A stretch of 64,000 nucleotides of DNA, from assembly GCF_001545155.1 (NCBI RefSeq), contig NZ_CP014226.1, positions 20,131-84,130 on the forward strand, given 5' to 3'. A model generated the notes under the pieces. It saw only the letters and a program-made list of their open reading frames with translations. It ran no database searches and was not told where the DNA came from. Positions 46,397 through 54,624 of this stretch are shown here, piece after piece. Positions within the stretch are counted from its first letter, which is position 1. Each line of letters begins with the position of its first letter. Position numbers and translations under genes: made by a program. The stretch comes from Halomonas chromatireducens. GTDB taxonomy: Bacteria; Pseudomonadota; Gammaproteobacteria; Pseudomonadales; Halomonadaceae.

Positions 46397-47170
46397 TCAG
46401 CTCGGGATTTCGGGTAGTGCCTGGGCACGTCGCAGGGCCCGCTGGGCCCGAGTCTCGGCACGCTCCATTTCCAGCAACTCCTCCTCGACGAAGACCAGAT
46501 GCTCATGGGCACGAGCTCGTGCGTCTTCGGCCCGGCCTTCGAGTATGGCATCCAGCAGGGCACGGTGCTGTTTCATCAGCAACGGACGAGATTGGGGTTT
46601 TTCGAACAGGTGGGCCAGGTTGTCGACGATGCTCTTTTCCAGCAGGTGAAAGATACCGCGAATGGTATGCAGCAGCAGCACATTGTGGCCCGCTTCCGCG
46701 ATCGCCAGATGGAAGGCTGCATCGGCCTTGGCTTCAAGTGCCGGGTTGCGGCCAGCGAAACAGGCTTCCAGCTCGTCGAATCGCTTGATCAACATGGCCT
46801 TGTCGGCTGGCGTGGAGCGCAAGGCGGCATAGTAGGCCGATATGCCCTCCATGGCATCGCGAAATTCCAGCAGGTCCAGATGGAATTCCTGATGGCGGGA
46901 GAGCATGTCCAGGAGGGGGTCGCTGTAGCCGCTGTTGAGTTCGCGGGTCACGAAGGTGCCGCCACCCTGGCGGCTGGTCAAAAGTCCGCGAGTGGCCAGT
47001 TTCTGAATGGCCTCGCGCAGCGACGGGCGGGAGACACCGAAGCGCTCGGCGAGCTCCCGTTCCGGCGGGAGCCGCTGCCCCGGCTTGAGGCTACCCTCGA
47101 GAATCATGGCTTCGAGACGTTCGGTGATAACATCGGCCAGTTTGGGTTGGCGAACGGTATGGTAGGACAT
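46397..47170 (-). CDS. lldR: FadR-family (GntR/FCD) regulator, LldR/PdhR-like
   Basis: A 257-residue repressor. The GntR winged helix (about 9-75) has LKPGQRLPPERELAERFGVS and SLREAIQKLATRGLL; the FCD ligand domain (about 95-230) has the Asp and His metal ligands, with DAAFHLAIAEAGHN. It is divergent from lutABC-dld, and the shared region has two TTGGT-N3-ACCAA sites, the consensus for this family, which supports control of lactate use. On the other side it runs into dctB with a 12-nt gap. The name lldR rests on context. Confidence 0.85.
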   Translation of the reverse strand: MSYHTVRQPKLADVITERLEAMILEGSLKPGQRLPPERELAERFGVSRPSLREAIQKLATRGLLTSRQGGGTFVTRELNSGYSDPLLDMLSRHQEFHLDLLEFRDAMEGISAYYAALRSTPADKAMLIKRFDELEACFAGRNPALEAKADAAFHLAIAEAGHNVLLLHTIRGIFHLLEKSIVDNLAHLFEKPQSRPLLMKQHRALLDAILEGRAEDARARAHEHLVFVEEELLEMERAETRAQRALRRAQALPEIPS

Positions 47171-47196
47171 GCAGGTTTTCCTGGCGGGCGACTATA

Positions 47197-47211
47197 ATTG
47201 GTCTGACCAAT
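47197..47211. promoter_or_regulatory. LldR-type operator next to lldR
   Basis: ATTGGT-CTG-ACCAAT is a perfect 6-bp dyad matching TGGT-N3-ACCA of FadR/LldR-type repressors. It is 27 nt before the lldR start, placed for autoregulation of lldR and its dctBD tail. Confidence 0.75.
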
Positions 47212-47286
47212 ATTGGCCCGATTGACGCTACGATGCAATCAGAATAAGGCACAGAAATCTGGCTAACTATCATAGGCTTGCTGTAG

Positions 47287-47376
47287 TTGAATTAATTACA
47301 TCGACCAAAGTATAGTCTTTTCGGCACGGCAAAACGTGGCGTGTCGTTTGACACTGTGTATGCCGAGCCCTAATGT
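47287..47376 (+). promoter_or_regulatory. Candidate promoters of lutABC-dld
   Basis: Two sigma-70-like pairs are visible: TTGAAT-N18-TATAGT (47287-47316) and TTGACA-N17-TAATGT (47348-47376). The second would start at about 47383, just before the large operator palindrome. Which one is used cannot be told. Confidence 0.45.
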
Positions 47377-47386
47377 GCCTTTTTCT

Positions 47387-47421
47387 CACTCGGTAAATTG
47401 GTATTACCAATTTACCGAGTG
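47387..47421. promoter_or_regulatory. 35-bp perfect palindrome containing an LldR-type operator
   Basis: Left arm CACTCGGTAAATTGGT and right arm ACCAATTTACCGAGTG are exactly complementary over 16 bp around a central ATT. The inner TTGGT-N3-ACCAA equals the operator near lldR; the outer arms extend the symmetry. It lies 124 nt before the lutA start and just downstream of a candidate start point, where bound repressor would block transcription. Confidence 0.85.
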
Positions 47422-47544
47422 AAGAGAAGCAAAGCAAACTCTGTGCGAAGTTTCGACGTCATCCAAAGACAATAAACAGTTGTGTGACACAGCAATTCCT
47501 ACCGCAGTCCGCAGCATGGCGCGGGCCGACCGTGAGGGCACCTC

Positions 47545-48300
47545 ATGACGCCAGTCAAGCTCTATCCCCCCAAGTCAGAAAAGGTCTACTTCTTCGGCAC
47601 CTGTCTCGTCGATATGTTCTACCCCGAAGCGGGTCTGGATGGCATTCGGCTGCTGGAGCGCGAAGGCATCGAGGTACTCTTTCCCGAAGACCAGACCTGC
47701 TGCGGACAGCCGGCCTATACCTCCGGCTACCAGAGCGAGGCTCGTGCCGTGGCGGCGGCACAGCTCAAGTTATTCCCGGAGCCCTGGCCGATCATCGTTC
47801 CTTCGGGATCCTGCGGTGGCATGATGCGGACCCATTATTCGCAGCTGTTTGCCGGCACCGATCAGGAGTCACTGGCCGGTGAGGTCGCGAGCCGGGTGTA
47901 TGAGCTCACGGAATACCTGGTTCATGTCTGCCATCTCCAGCTCGACGATCGTGGTCGGGCTGAAACGGTGGCGATGCATACTTCCTGCAGTGCGCGACGA
48001 GAGATGGGGCTGGCCGAGACAGGACCGATGCTGCTGGCCAGGCTTGGCCAGGTCAAGCTGGTGGAGCAGGAGCGGGCTGCCGAATGCTGTGGTTTCGGCG
48101 GTACCTTTGCCGTTCGTCACCCCGAAGTCTCTGCCGCCATGGTGGAAGACAAGGTCCAGGCCATCGAAGCGACGGGCGCCAGCCACTTCGTCTCGTCCGA
48201 CTGCGGCTGCCTGATGAACATCAACGGCCGCTTCGAACACCAGAAGAAGGCGATCCAGGGCGAGCATATCGCCAGCTACCTGTGGCGGAGAACCTCATGA
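47545..48300 (+). CDS. lutA: LutA/LldE, Fe-S subunit of the L-lactate oxidation complex
   Basis: Part of the three-subunit LutABC (LldEFG) L-lactate dehydrogenase. It has 251 residues with two CCG cysteine-rich domains: CCGQPAYTSG in the first and HTSCSARREMG with CCGFGGTFAV in the second. It starts at 47545 (MTPVKLYPPKS) after GAGG. The stop overlaps the lutB start (ATGA). The operon has no local lactate permease. Confidence 0.95.
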   Translation: MTPVKLYPPKSEKVYFFGTCLVDMFYPEAGLDGIRLLEREGIEVLFPEDQTCCGQPAYTSGYQSEARAVAAAQLKLFPEPWPIIVPSGSCGGMMRTHYSQLFAGTDQESLAGEVASRVYELTEYLVHVCHLQLDDRGRAETVAMHTSCSARREMGLAETGPMLLARLGQVKLVEQERAAECCGFGGTFAVRHPEVSAAMVEDKVQAIEATGASHFVSSDCGCLMNINGRFEHQKKAIQGEHIASYLWRRTS

Positions 48301-49727
48301 CTGTCGAGACCTATACGCCGCGGGCCTTTCACCGCCAGGCCCATGATGCCCTGGGCAACCCGCAGATCCGCTCCAACTTTCGCCGAGCCATGGATGGCCT
48401 GATGACCAAGCGTCGCGATGTCTTCAGCGACTGGGACCTGGAGACCCTGCGCGAGCTGGGCGCCAACATTCGCCTGCGGGCACTGGCCAGGCTGCCCGAC
48501 CTGCTGGAGCAACTGGAAGCGAACTGCGAGGCCAACGGTATCCGGGTTCACTGGGCGGAAGATGGCGAGGAGGCATGCCGGATCATTCGTGAGCTGTGTG
48601 AATCGCATGGCGCGAAATCGGTCATCAAGGGCAAGTCGATGGTCTCCGAGGAGATGCACCTCAATGCCCACCTGGAGGCGGCCGGCATCGAGGCCCTCGA
48701 GTCGGACCTCGGCGAGTACCTGGTACAGCTCAACGAGCAGACACCCTCGCATATCATCATGCCGGCGATCCATCTCAATACCGACGAGATCTCCGACATC
48801 ATGCACGATAAGACGGGGACCGACCGCACCCGTGATGTCGACTACATGACCGCTGCCGCCAGGGCCCAGTTGCGTGAGCGCTTCATGAATGCCGACGTGG
48901 GTGTCTCGGGAGTCAACTTCGCCGTGGCCGAGACGGGAACTCTCTGCCTGGTGGAGAACGAGGGCAATGGCCGCATGACCACCACGGTGCCCCCGGTTCA
49001 TATTGCCGTGACGGGCATAGAGAAAGTGGTCGAGCACCTGCGCGATGTGCCGCCGCTCTATGCCCTGCTGACTCGCTCGGCCACCGGCCAGCATGTCACC
49101 ACCTACTTCAACATGATCTCGGGTCCGCGCAAGGCGGGGGAGCATGATGGCCCCCGGGAAGTCCACCTGGTGCTGGTCGACAGCGGACGCTCCCGCATCT
49201 ATCAGGACGATGAGCTGCTCGATACCCTGCGCTGCATCCGCTGTGGCGCCTGCATGAACCACTGCCCGGTCTATACCCGCGTTGGTGGTCATAGCTACGG
49301 CACCACCTACCCCGGTCCCATCGGCAGCATCCTGATGCCCCACATGCTGGGGCTCGAGGAAACCAAGGACCTGCCGACAGCATCGAGCCTGTGCGGTGCC
49401 TGCGGCGAGGTCTGCCCGGTCAAGATCCCGATTCCCGACCTGCTGGTGCGCCTGCGCCGCGAGGCGGTGGGAGAAGGGCGTGGCAACGTTCACGGCGCCG
49501 GGGTAAAGCGCACGAAGAAAGAGGTGGCTGCCTGGAAAACCTGGCAGTGGTTGGCGACCCATCCCTCGGCCTGGCGGGGAAGCTTGACGATGGCTGGGAA
49601 GCTGCGCGCCTTGACACCATCGAAGCTGGGACCCTGGACGCAATACCGCACCGCGCCAAAGCTGGCAAAGCGCTCGTTGCATGCGCTGGTCAAGTCGCAC
49701 CGCCGGGAAGGGGAGGGTGAGTCATGA
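48297..49727 (+). CDS. lutB: LutB/LldF, ferredoxin-like subunit of the L-lactate oxidation complex
   Basis: A 476-residue protein with an N-terminal LUD domain (about 60-290) and two [4Fe-4S] motifs: CIRCGACMNHCP near residue 312 and CGACGEVCPVKIP near residue 366. The C-terminal segment is the LutB-specific DUF3390-like region. The start ATG at 48297 overlaps the lutA stop by 4 nt; longer frames upstream run over lutA. It overlaps lutC by 4 nt. Confidence 0.96.
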   Translation: MTVETYTPRAFHRQAHDALGNPQIRSNFRRAMDGLMTKRRDVFSDWDLETLRELGANIRLRALARLPDLLEQLEANCEANGIRVHWAEDGEEACRIIRELCESHGAKSVIKGKSMVSEEMHLNAHLEAAGIEALESDLGEYLVQLNEQTPSHIIMPAIHLNTDEISDIMHDKTGTDRTRDVDYMTAAARAQLRERFMNADVGVSGVNFAVAETGTLCLVENEGNGRMTTTVPPVHIAVTGIEKVVEHLRDVPPLYALLTRSATGQHVTTYFNMISGPRKAGEHDGPREVHLVLVDSGRSRIYQDDELLDTLRCIRCGACMNHCPVYTRVGGHSYGTTYPGPIGSILMPHMLGLEETKDLPTASSLCGACGEVCPVKIPIPDLLVRLRREAVGEGRGNVHGAGVKRTKKEVAAWKTWQWLATHPSAWRGSLTMAGKLRALTPSKLGPWTQYRTAPKLAKRSLHALVKSHRREGEGES

Positions 49728-50392
49728 GCGCCCGCGATAACATTCTCAAGCGCCTGCGTGAGCGCACCGATGGCCCGCTCACGGCACCTGACAGCGATTT
49801 TGGCGTAGTGACTGGACGTGGCTGGAGTGCCGAAGAGCGTCTCGAGCGCTTCGAACGCTGGATCAGCTCCGTGCATGGGGAGGTGCTCCATACCACCCGT
49901 GACAGCTGGACAACCGATCTGGTGGCACTGCTGCAAGCCAAGGGCATTCGCCGTCTCGCCCTGGGACGTGAGCATCCGGTTGCCGCCGAGGCGCGAGCCG
50001 CCCTGGCCGAAGGGGAGGTGACCCTGATCGACGCCGATCGTGACGTAGAGGAGTGGCAGCTGGAGCAGTTTGAGACCACAGACGCCGGCCTGACCTCCAC
50101 TCGTGGCGGCATCGCCGAGACCGGCAGCCTCTGGCTGTGGCCCACCCCGGATGAGCCCCGCCTGATCAGCCTGGTGCCGCCAATACACATCGCCGTGCTG
50201 GATGCCGACACTATCGAGGACACTTTCTTCGACGTGATCGAGGCCCATGGCTGGGCCGGCGGCATGCCCACCAATGCCCTGCTTGTCTCTGGCCCGAGCA
50301 AGACCGCCGACATCGAGCAGACCCTGGCCTACGGGGTCCACGGCCCCCGTGAGTTGATCGTGCTTGTACGCCATGCCGAGGAGCGCCCATGA
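49724..50392 (+). CDS. lutC: LutC/LldG, LUD-domain subunit of the L-lactate oxidation complex
   Basis: A 222-residue single LUD-domain protein. Conserved parts are the N-terminal MSARDNILKRLRER, DAGLTSTRGGIAETGSLWLW and VPPIHIAVLDAD, and a C-terminal GPSKTADIEQTLAYGVHGP, all typical of LutC. It overlaps lutB and dld by ATGA at both ends. Confidence 0.95.
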   Translation: MSARDNILKRLRERTDGPLTAPDSDFGVVTGRGWSAEERLERFERWISSVHGEVLHTTRDSWTTDLVALLQAKGIRRLALGREHPVAAEARAALAEGEVTLIDADRDVEEWQLEQFETTDAGLTSTRGGIAETGSLWLWPTPDEPRLISLVPPIHIAVLDADTIEDTFFDVIEAHGWAGGMPTNALLVSGPSKTADIEQTLAYGVHGPRELIVLVRHAEERP

Positions 50393-53262
50393 CGCCTGCA
50401 ACCCCTGACCCGGCCACGCCCGAGGCCTGGCATGATCTGAAGAGCGAGCTGCTCGAGATCATGCCCGCCGAGCGGCTGATCGATGATCCGCTGCGCACCT
50501 TAGCCTACGGCACCGATGCCAGCTTCTACCGTCTGATTCCCAAACTGATCGTGCGCCCCGAGAGCGAGGACGAGCTGATGGCAGTGCTGGCGGCGTGTCG
50601 TTCCCGCCGGCTGCCGGTGACCTTCCGTGCCGCCGGCACCTCGCTTTCCGGCCAGGCGGTTACCGACTCCGTGCTGATCCAGATGGGTCAGGGCTGGCGC
50701 GGCCATGAGATCCTCGAGGGTGGGCAGGCGATCCGCCTGCAGCCCGGGGTGATCGGCGCCCGGGCCAACCAGGTTCTGGCCCCTTTCGGCCGTAAAATCG
50801 GCCCCGACCCGGCTTCCATCGGCAGCTGCATGATCGGCGGTATCGCGGCCAACAATGCCTCGGGCATGTGCTGCGGTACGGCACAGAACAGCTATCGTAC
50901 GGTACGCGATATCCGCGTGATCCTGGCCGACGGCACCCGGCTGGACACCGCCGACCCGGCCAGCCGTGAGGCGTTTCGGCGTAGCCATGCCGAGCTCGTC
51001 GAAGGGCTTGAGCGGCTCTCCGCCGAGACCCGGGCCAATGCGCCCCTGGCCGAGAAGATACGTCACAAGTACCGGCTCAAGAATACGACCGGCTATGCGC
51101 TCAATAGCCTGGTCGACTTCACCGACGGTATCGAGATCCTCAAGCATCTGATGATCGGCTCCGAAGGGACGCTGGGCTTCATCAGCACCATCACCTATGA
51201 CACCGTGGTGGATGAGCCGCTGAAGGCCGCGGCTCTGCTCTTCCTGCCGGATATGGCCACCACCTGCCGGGCGACCATCGCCCTCAAGCCGGCACCGGTT
51301 TCCGCGGTGGAGCTGATGGACCGCGCCGCGCTGCGCTCGGTGGAGCGCAAGCCGGGAATGCCAGAGGTGCTGAAGACGCTGCCGGAAGGAGCGGCGGCGC
51401 TGCTGATCGATGTACGCGGCAATGACGAGGGCGAACTCGAAGCGCGGCTTCAGGCGGTGCACGACATCTTTGAGGGCATTCACACCCTGGAGCCCGTTAC
51501 CTTCACCCGCGACAAGGGTATCTACGAGCTCTACTGGAAGATTCGCAAGGGCCTCTTTCCCGCGGTGGGCGCGGTGCGTGACATCGGCACGACGGTGATC
51601 ATCGAGGACGTGGCCTTCCCCATCGAGCGCCTCGACGAAGGCGTTCAGGCGCTGACCGATGCCTTCCATCGCCATGGCTATCCGGAGGCCATCCTCTTTG
51701 GTCACGCCCTGGAAGGAAACCTGCACTTCGTATTCCCCCAGGGTTTCGAGAAGCCCGGCGAGGTAGAGCGCTACCAGGCTCTGATGGACGAAGTGGCGCA
51801 GCTGGTCGGCGTCGAGTACGGCGGCTCGCTCAAGGCCGAGCATGGCACCGGACGCAACATGGCGCCCTATGTCGAGCTGGAGTGGGGGCCCGAAGCCTAC
51901 GCCCTGATGTGGCAGATCAAGGCGCTGTTCGACCCAGAGAATCTGCTCAATCCCGAGGTCATCCTCAGCCGCAACCCGACATTGCACCTGGAGAACCTCA
52001 AGCCGTTGCCGGCGGCCCATGACATCATCGACAAGTGCATCGAGTGCGGTTTCTGCGAGCACGTCTGCCCGTCGAAGGACCTGACCCTCACGCCGCGCCA
52101 GCGCATCGTCATTGCCCGTGAGATGGCAAGGCTCGAGGCGCTGGGCGATGCCATCGACGGGGAGGATGCCGAACGGCTGGCCACCTTGCGCCGCGACTAT
52201 CGCTACGCCGGCGACGAGACCTGTGCCGTCGACGGCCTCTGCGCCACCCAGTGTCCGGTGGGTATCAATACCGGTGAGCTGATCCGGGAGATGCGTCATG
52301 AGCGACTGGCGAAGCATGCCGATCTGTCGCGGCGGGTGGGGCGCCACTTCTCCGGGGTGACGCGTGTTGCCCGGGGCGCGCTGAACATGGCAGGCGTTGG
52401 CCGTGCGGTGCTGGGCGAGAAGGGACTCTCCCGCGTCAGCGGTACGATAACGAAGGTCAGTGGCAACCGAGTGCCCCAGTGGGTGCCCACCCTGCCCAAG
52501 GCGGCACCGATACGTGTACTCAAGCAGCGTTCACCCGCTGATGGGTCAAAGGACAAGGTGGTCTACCTGCCCTCCTGTGCGACTCGAGTGTTCGGCGCCA
52601 CCCATGGCGATGCCGAGAGCCGCTCGATCATGGAGATAACCCTGTCGCTGCTGGAGCGGGCGGGTTTCGAGGTGATACTGCCCGAGATGACGGGCCATCT
52701 CTGCTGCGGCATGGCGTTTCACTCCAAGGGGCAATTCGACGAGGCGACCCACAAGGCCCGTGAACTCAATCGCGAGTTGCTGGTGGCCAGCCAGAACGGT
52801 CGCTATCCGATCATCAGCGACACCAGCCCCTGTGTGCTGCATATGCAATCACGCCTGGATGAGCGTCTGTCAGTGCAGGAGCCGGTTGCCTTCGCCCATG
52901 ACCACCTCTTGCCACGGCTCGAGCTCACACCCCTGGATGAGCGCGTCGCGGTACATGTCACCTGCTCCAGTACTCATATGGGGCTTGGCGAGCGCATGGT
53001 GGCGCTGGCCAGGGCCTGTGCCCGTGAGGTGGTGGTGCCGGCGGAGATCACCTGCTGCGGCTTCGCCGGTGATAAGGGACTTTCCACGCCGGAGCTCAAT
53101 GCCTCGGCGCTGAAGGGGCTGGCCGCCCAGGTGGCAGATTGCGATGCGGGCTACTCGAATTCCAAGACCTGTGAGATCGGGCTGGCGCTGCATGGAGGGA
53201 TCCCCTATCGTTCGATCCTGTCGCTGCTTGACCGGGCAAGCCGGCAGCAAGCGGCGAGCTGA
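50389..53262 (+). CDS. D-lactate dehydrogenase, FAD/Fe-S type (Dld-II, YdiJ-like)
   Basis: A 957-residue flavo-iron-sulfur protein. The FAD-binding PCMH domain is at about 40-270 (TFRAAGTSLSGQAVTDS, GGIAANNASGMCCGT), the FAD-oxidase C domain at about 280-530 (HALEGNLHFVFPQGFE), then two Fe-S motifs (CIECGFCEHVCPS and the paired CAVDGLCATQCP) and C-terminal CCG domains (CCGMAFHSKG, CCGFAGDKG). This architecture is that of bacterial D-lactate or 2-hydroxyglutarate dehydrogenases. Its place at the end of lutABC, with ATGA overlap, favours D-lactate, so the operon would cover both enantiomers. Confidence 0.9.
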   Translation: MTPATPDPATPEAWHDLKSELLEIMPAERLIDDPLRTLAYGTDASFYRLIPKLIVRPESEDELMAVLAACRSRRLPVTFRAAGTSLSGQAVTDSVLIQMGQGWRGHEILEGGQAIRLQPGVIGARANQVLAPFGRKIGPDPASIGSCMIGGIAANNASGMCCGTAQNSYRTVRDIRVILADGTRLDTADPASREAFRRSHAELVEGLERLSAETRANAPLAEKIRHKYRLKNTTGYALNSLVDFTDGIEILKHLMIGSEGTLGFISTITYDTVVDEPLKAAALLFLPDMATTCRATIALKPAPVSAVELMDRAALRSVERKPGMPEVLKTLPEGAAALLIDVRGNDEGELEARLQAVHDIFEGIHTLEPVTFTRDKGIYELYWKIRKGLFPAVGAVRDIGTTVIIEDVAFPIERLDEGVQALTDAFHRHGYPEAILFGHALEGNLHFVFPQGFEKPGEVERYQALMDEVAQLVGVEYGGSLKAEHGTGRNMAPYVELEWGPEAYALMWQIKALFDPENLLNPEVILSRNPTLHLENLKPLPAAHDIIDKCIECGFCEHVCPSKDLTLTPRQRIVIAREMARLEALGDAIDGEDAERLATLRRDYRYAGDETCAVDGLCATQCPVGINTGELIREMRHERLAKHADLSRRVGRHFSGVTRVARGALNMAGVGRAVLGEKGLSRVSGTITKVSGNRVPQWVPTLPKAAPIRVLKQRSPADGSKDKVVYLPSCATRVFGATHGDAESRSIMEITLSLLERAGFEVILPEMTGHLCCGMAFHSKGQFDEATHKARELNRELLVASQNGRYPIISDTSPCVLHMQSRLDERLSVQEPVAFAHDHLLPRLELTPLDERVAVHVTCSSTHMGLGERMVALARACAREVVVPAEITCCGFAGDKGLSTPELNASALKGLAAQVADCDAGYSNSKTCEIGLALHGGIPYRSILSLLDRASRQQAAS

Positions 53263-53349
53263 GAGCGTCCACATGTCCACAGCCACTCGCCCGAAACCGC
53301 CTGTGGGCGGGCGCTTCGGGCGGGCGGTGAAATTTTCTGACAAAAGTCC

Positions 53350-53378
53350 TTGCGGCCGCGGCCCCCAGCCCGTAAAGT
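53350..53378 (+). promoter_or_regulatory. Stable-RNA-like promoter 1
   Basis: TTGCGG-N17-TAAAGT with a GC-rich spacer, 87 nt after the dld stop. It stands about 130 bp upstream of a second, stronger promoter in the same direction, an arrangement seen before rRNA and tRNA operons. Confidence 0.45.
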
Positions 53379-53479
53379 ACGCATCCGCTGCCGGCAACGG
53401 GCAAACGTTACCGGCGGTGGAAGTGGAGAAAGTGCTTGTTTCTGTTTGGTTTTTCCGGGTCGGCTGATGAGATTCGCGA

Positions 53480-53507
53480 TTGACAGAAGCGCCGGAGACG
53501 GTAGAAT
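53480..53507 (+). promoter_or_regulatory. Stable-RNA-like promoter 2, with no RNA gene downstream
   Basis: TTGACA-N16-TAGAAT is a near-perfect sigma-70 promoter. It is followed by a GC-rich discriminator (GCACGCC), the hallmark of stringently controlled rRNA and tRNA promoters. No tRNA, rRNA or complete reading frame follows: the transcript would enter a GGDEF remnant and run toward fxsA in antisense. Confidence 0.7.
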
Positions 53508-53551
53508 GCACGCCACGCTGAAGGCAGCCGGCAAGAGCGGCGCTGTCGGTT

Positions 53552-53659
53552 TTTCACAATATCGCCGAGCGCAAGCAGGTGGAGCAGGCGCTGGTTCATG
53601 AAGCCAGCCGCGATCACCTGACCGGCGCCGCCAATCGACGCGCCTTTGACCGCTCCCTG
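53552..53659 (+). pseudogene. Remnant of a GGDEF-domain (diguanylate cyclase) gene
   Basis: Thirty-six in-frame codons read FHNIAERKQVEQALVHEA, then SRDHLTGAANRRAFDRSL. This is the PAS-to-GGDEF linker (ITERKxxEQAL) and the start of the GGDEF domain (xDxLTGxxNRRxFD) of diguanylate cyclases. No PAS domain precedes it and no GGDEF or GGEEF signature follows; the frame continues into unrelated sequence. It is a fragment left by deletion or recombination. Confidence 0.75.
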
Positions 53660-53871
53660 ATGGTTTGCAGTGCCATGATTAAAGACATGGCGGTTCATCT
53701 TCACCCTTCCAGTCACCTGGAAGGTGGAGGCGAGGACGCCTTCCTTGTCGAAGGTGCCGAGCGCTGCTCGGCACCGAAGCCTGGTGCTGACCGTGAAATG
53801 GGGCCGAGCAAATCCCTTTCAAGGGTCAGAACGAATTTTTTTTATGCAATGAGCCTCATCGACACAGTGAC
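53660..53871. other. Non-coding stretch with hairpin before fxsA
   Basis: No credible gene. GGTGCCGAGC and GCTCGGCACC (53753-53775) form a 10-bp perfect stem with a GCT loop. It may end transcription from the promoters at 53350-53507, though no T-run follows directly; a run of seven T occurs at about 53837. Confidence 0.5.
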
Positions 53872-54393
53872 TTAGCGACTCGTCTCGTCACGGCTGATGA
53901 AATCTCCCTCCAGCGGCCGCTCACCGTTATCGTACTGGCCCGGGCCGTGTCCTCGATCCTTGCCTGCCTGTTCGCCTCGGGCTTGCTGCCAGCCGTCGGC
54001 CTGACCTGGTCCTTTGCCATCTCGGCGTGCGGCCATTACCTGCAACCGGACATGGGCCGCGGCGAGCAGCCTGGCAAGCAGGCGCCTGGCCCCGGGGATG
54101 ACGCAGAGAAAGCCCAGTGCATCGGAGAGGAAGCCGGGGGCCAGCAGCAGGGCGCCACCGAAGATCAGCGCCGCGCCGGTGAGCAACTCGCTTGAAGGCA
54201 GCTCCCCCAGCTCCATGCGTTGACGGGCACGTGAGAGTGCGGCGGTGCCTTCCCGGCGGATCAGGTAGAGCCCGGCGAAACCGGTGGCCAGTACCAGCCC
54301 CAGCGTGGTCAGCAGACCGATGTTGCTGCCCACCGAAAACAGAATGACAAAATCGAGCAGGGCAAAGAGCGTGAAGATAAGCAGTAAAGGCAT
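53872..54393 (-). CDS. fxsA: FxsA-family membrane protein
   Basis: A 173-residue inner-membrane protein. The FxsA core covers residues 1-125: [59 protein letters not shown] and [20 protein letters not shown]. The C-terminal tail (about 125-173) is polar and not conserved. In E. coli FxsA overproduction blocks exclusion of phage T7 by the F plasmid; its normal role is unknown. It often precedes groES in gammaproteobacteria, but groES is not next to it here. Confidence 0.92.
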   Translation of the reverse strand: MPLLLIFTLFALLDFVILFSVGSNIGLLTTLGLVLATGFAGLYLIRREGTAALSRARQRMELGELPSSELLTGAALIFGGALLLAPGFLSDALGFLCVIPGARRLLARLLAAAHVRLQVMAARRDGKGPGQADGWQQARGEQAGKDRGHGPGQYDNGERPLEGDFISRDETSR

Positions 54394-54624
54394 GACGGCT
54401 CCGGGAGGGACGGTTGCCGAAAGGATGGGGGCAAATTGGTGAAAATCAAGCCTGGCGAAGGCACGAAAGGAGAGCTTGATAGCGGGCTATCATTTGCTGC
54501 ATTGCACAAAGATGCTAAGGTGGGACTAAAGCTTTCCACCATTGCGGCCGAAAAAGCAGGAGAGCCGAAACAAATAATGACGGGCGGCGCTCATGCCGCT
54601 GCATACCATTTCCTGAGGAATCCT
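54394..54624 (+). promoter_or_regulatory. Promoter region of the SDR gene
   Basis: The frame of the SDR extends through here but a ribosome site (GAGGAATCCT) and family length place its start at 54625. TTTGCTGCATTGCACAAA (54493-54510) is a near-palindrome with TGCA repeats, resembling TGCA-rich operators near polyhydroxyalkanoate genes (weak, from memory). GATAGC-GG-GCTATC (54478-54491) is a second dyad. Confidence 0.35.

Noticed and set aside
47335..47352. Sigma-54 promoter for lutA (TGGCGTG-N4-TTGAC)
   Set aside because: The -12 element lacks the essential GC (GA instead), and LldR-type sites with sigma-70-like hexamers explain the region better.
53480..53871. tRNA or rRNA gene downstream of the stable-RNA-like promoter
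   Set aside because: No cloverleaf, CCA end or 16S start sequence is visible; the sequence reads as a GGDEF remnant instead.
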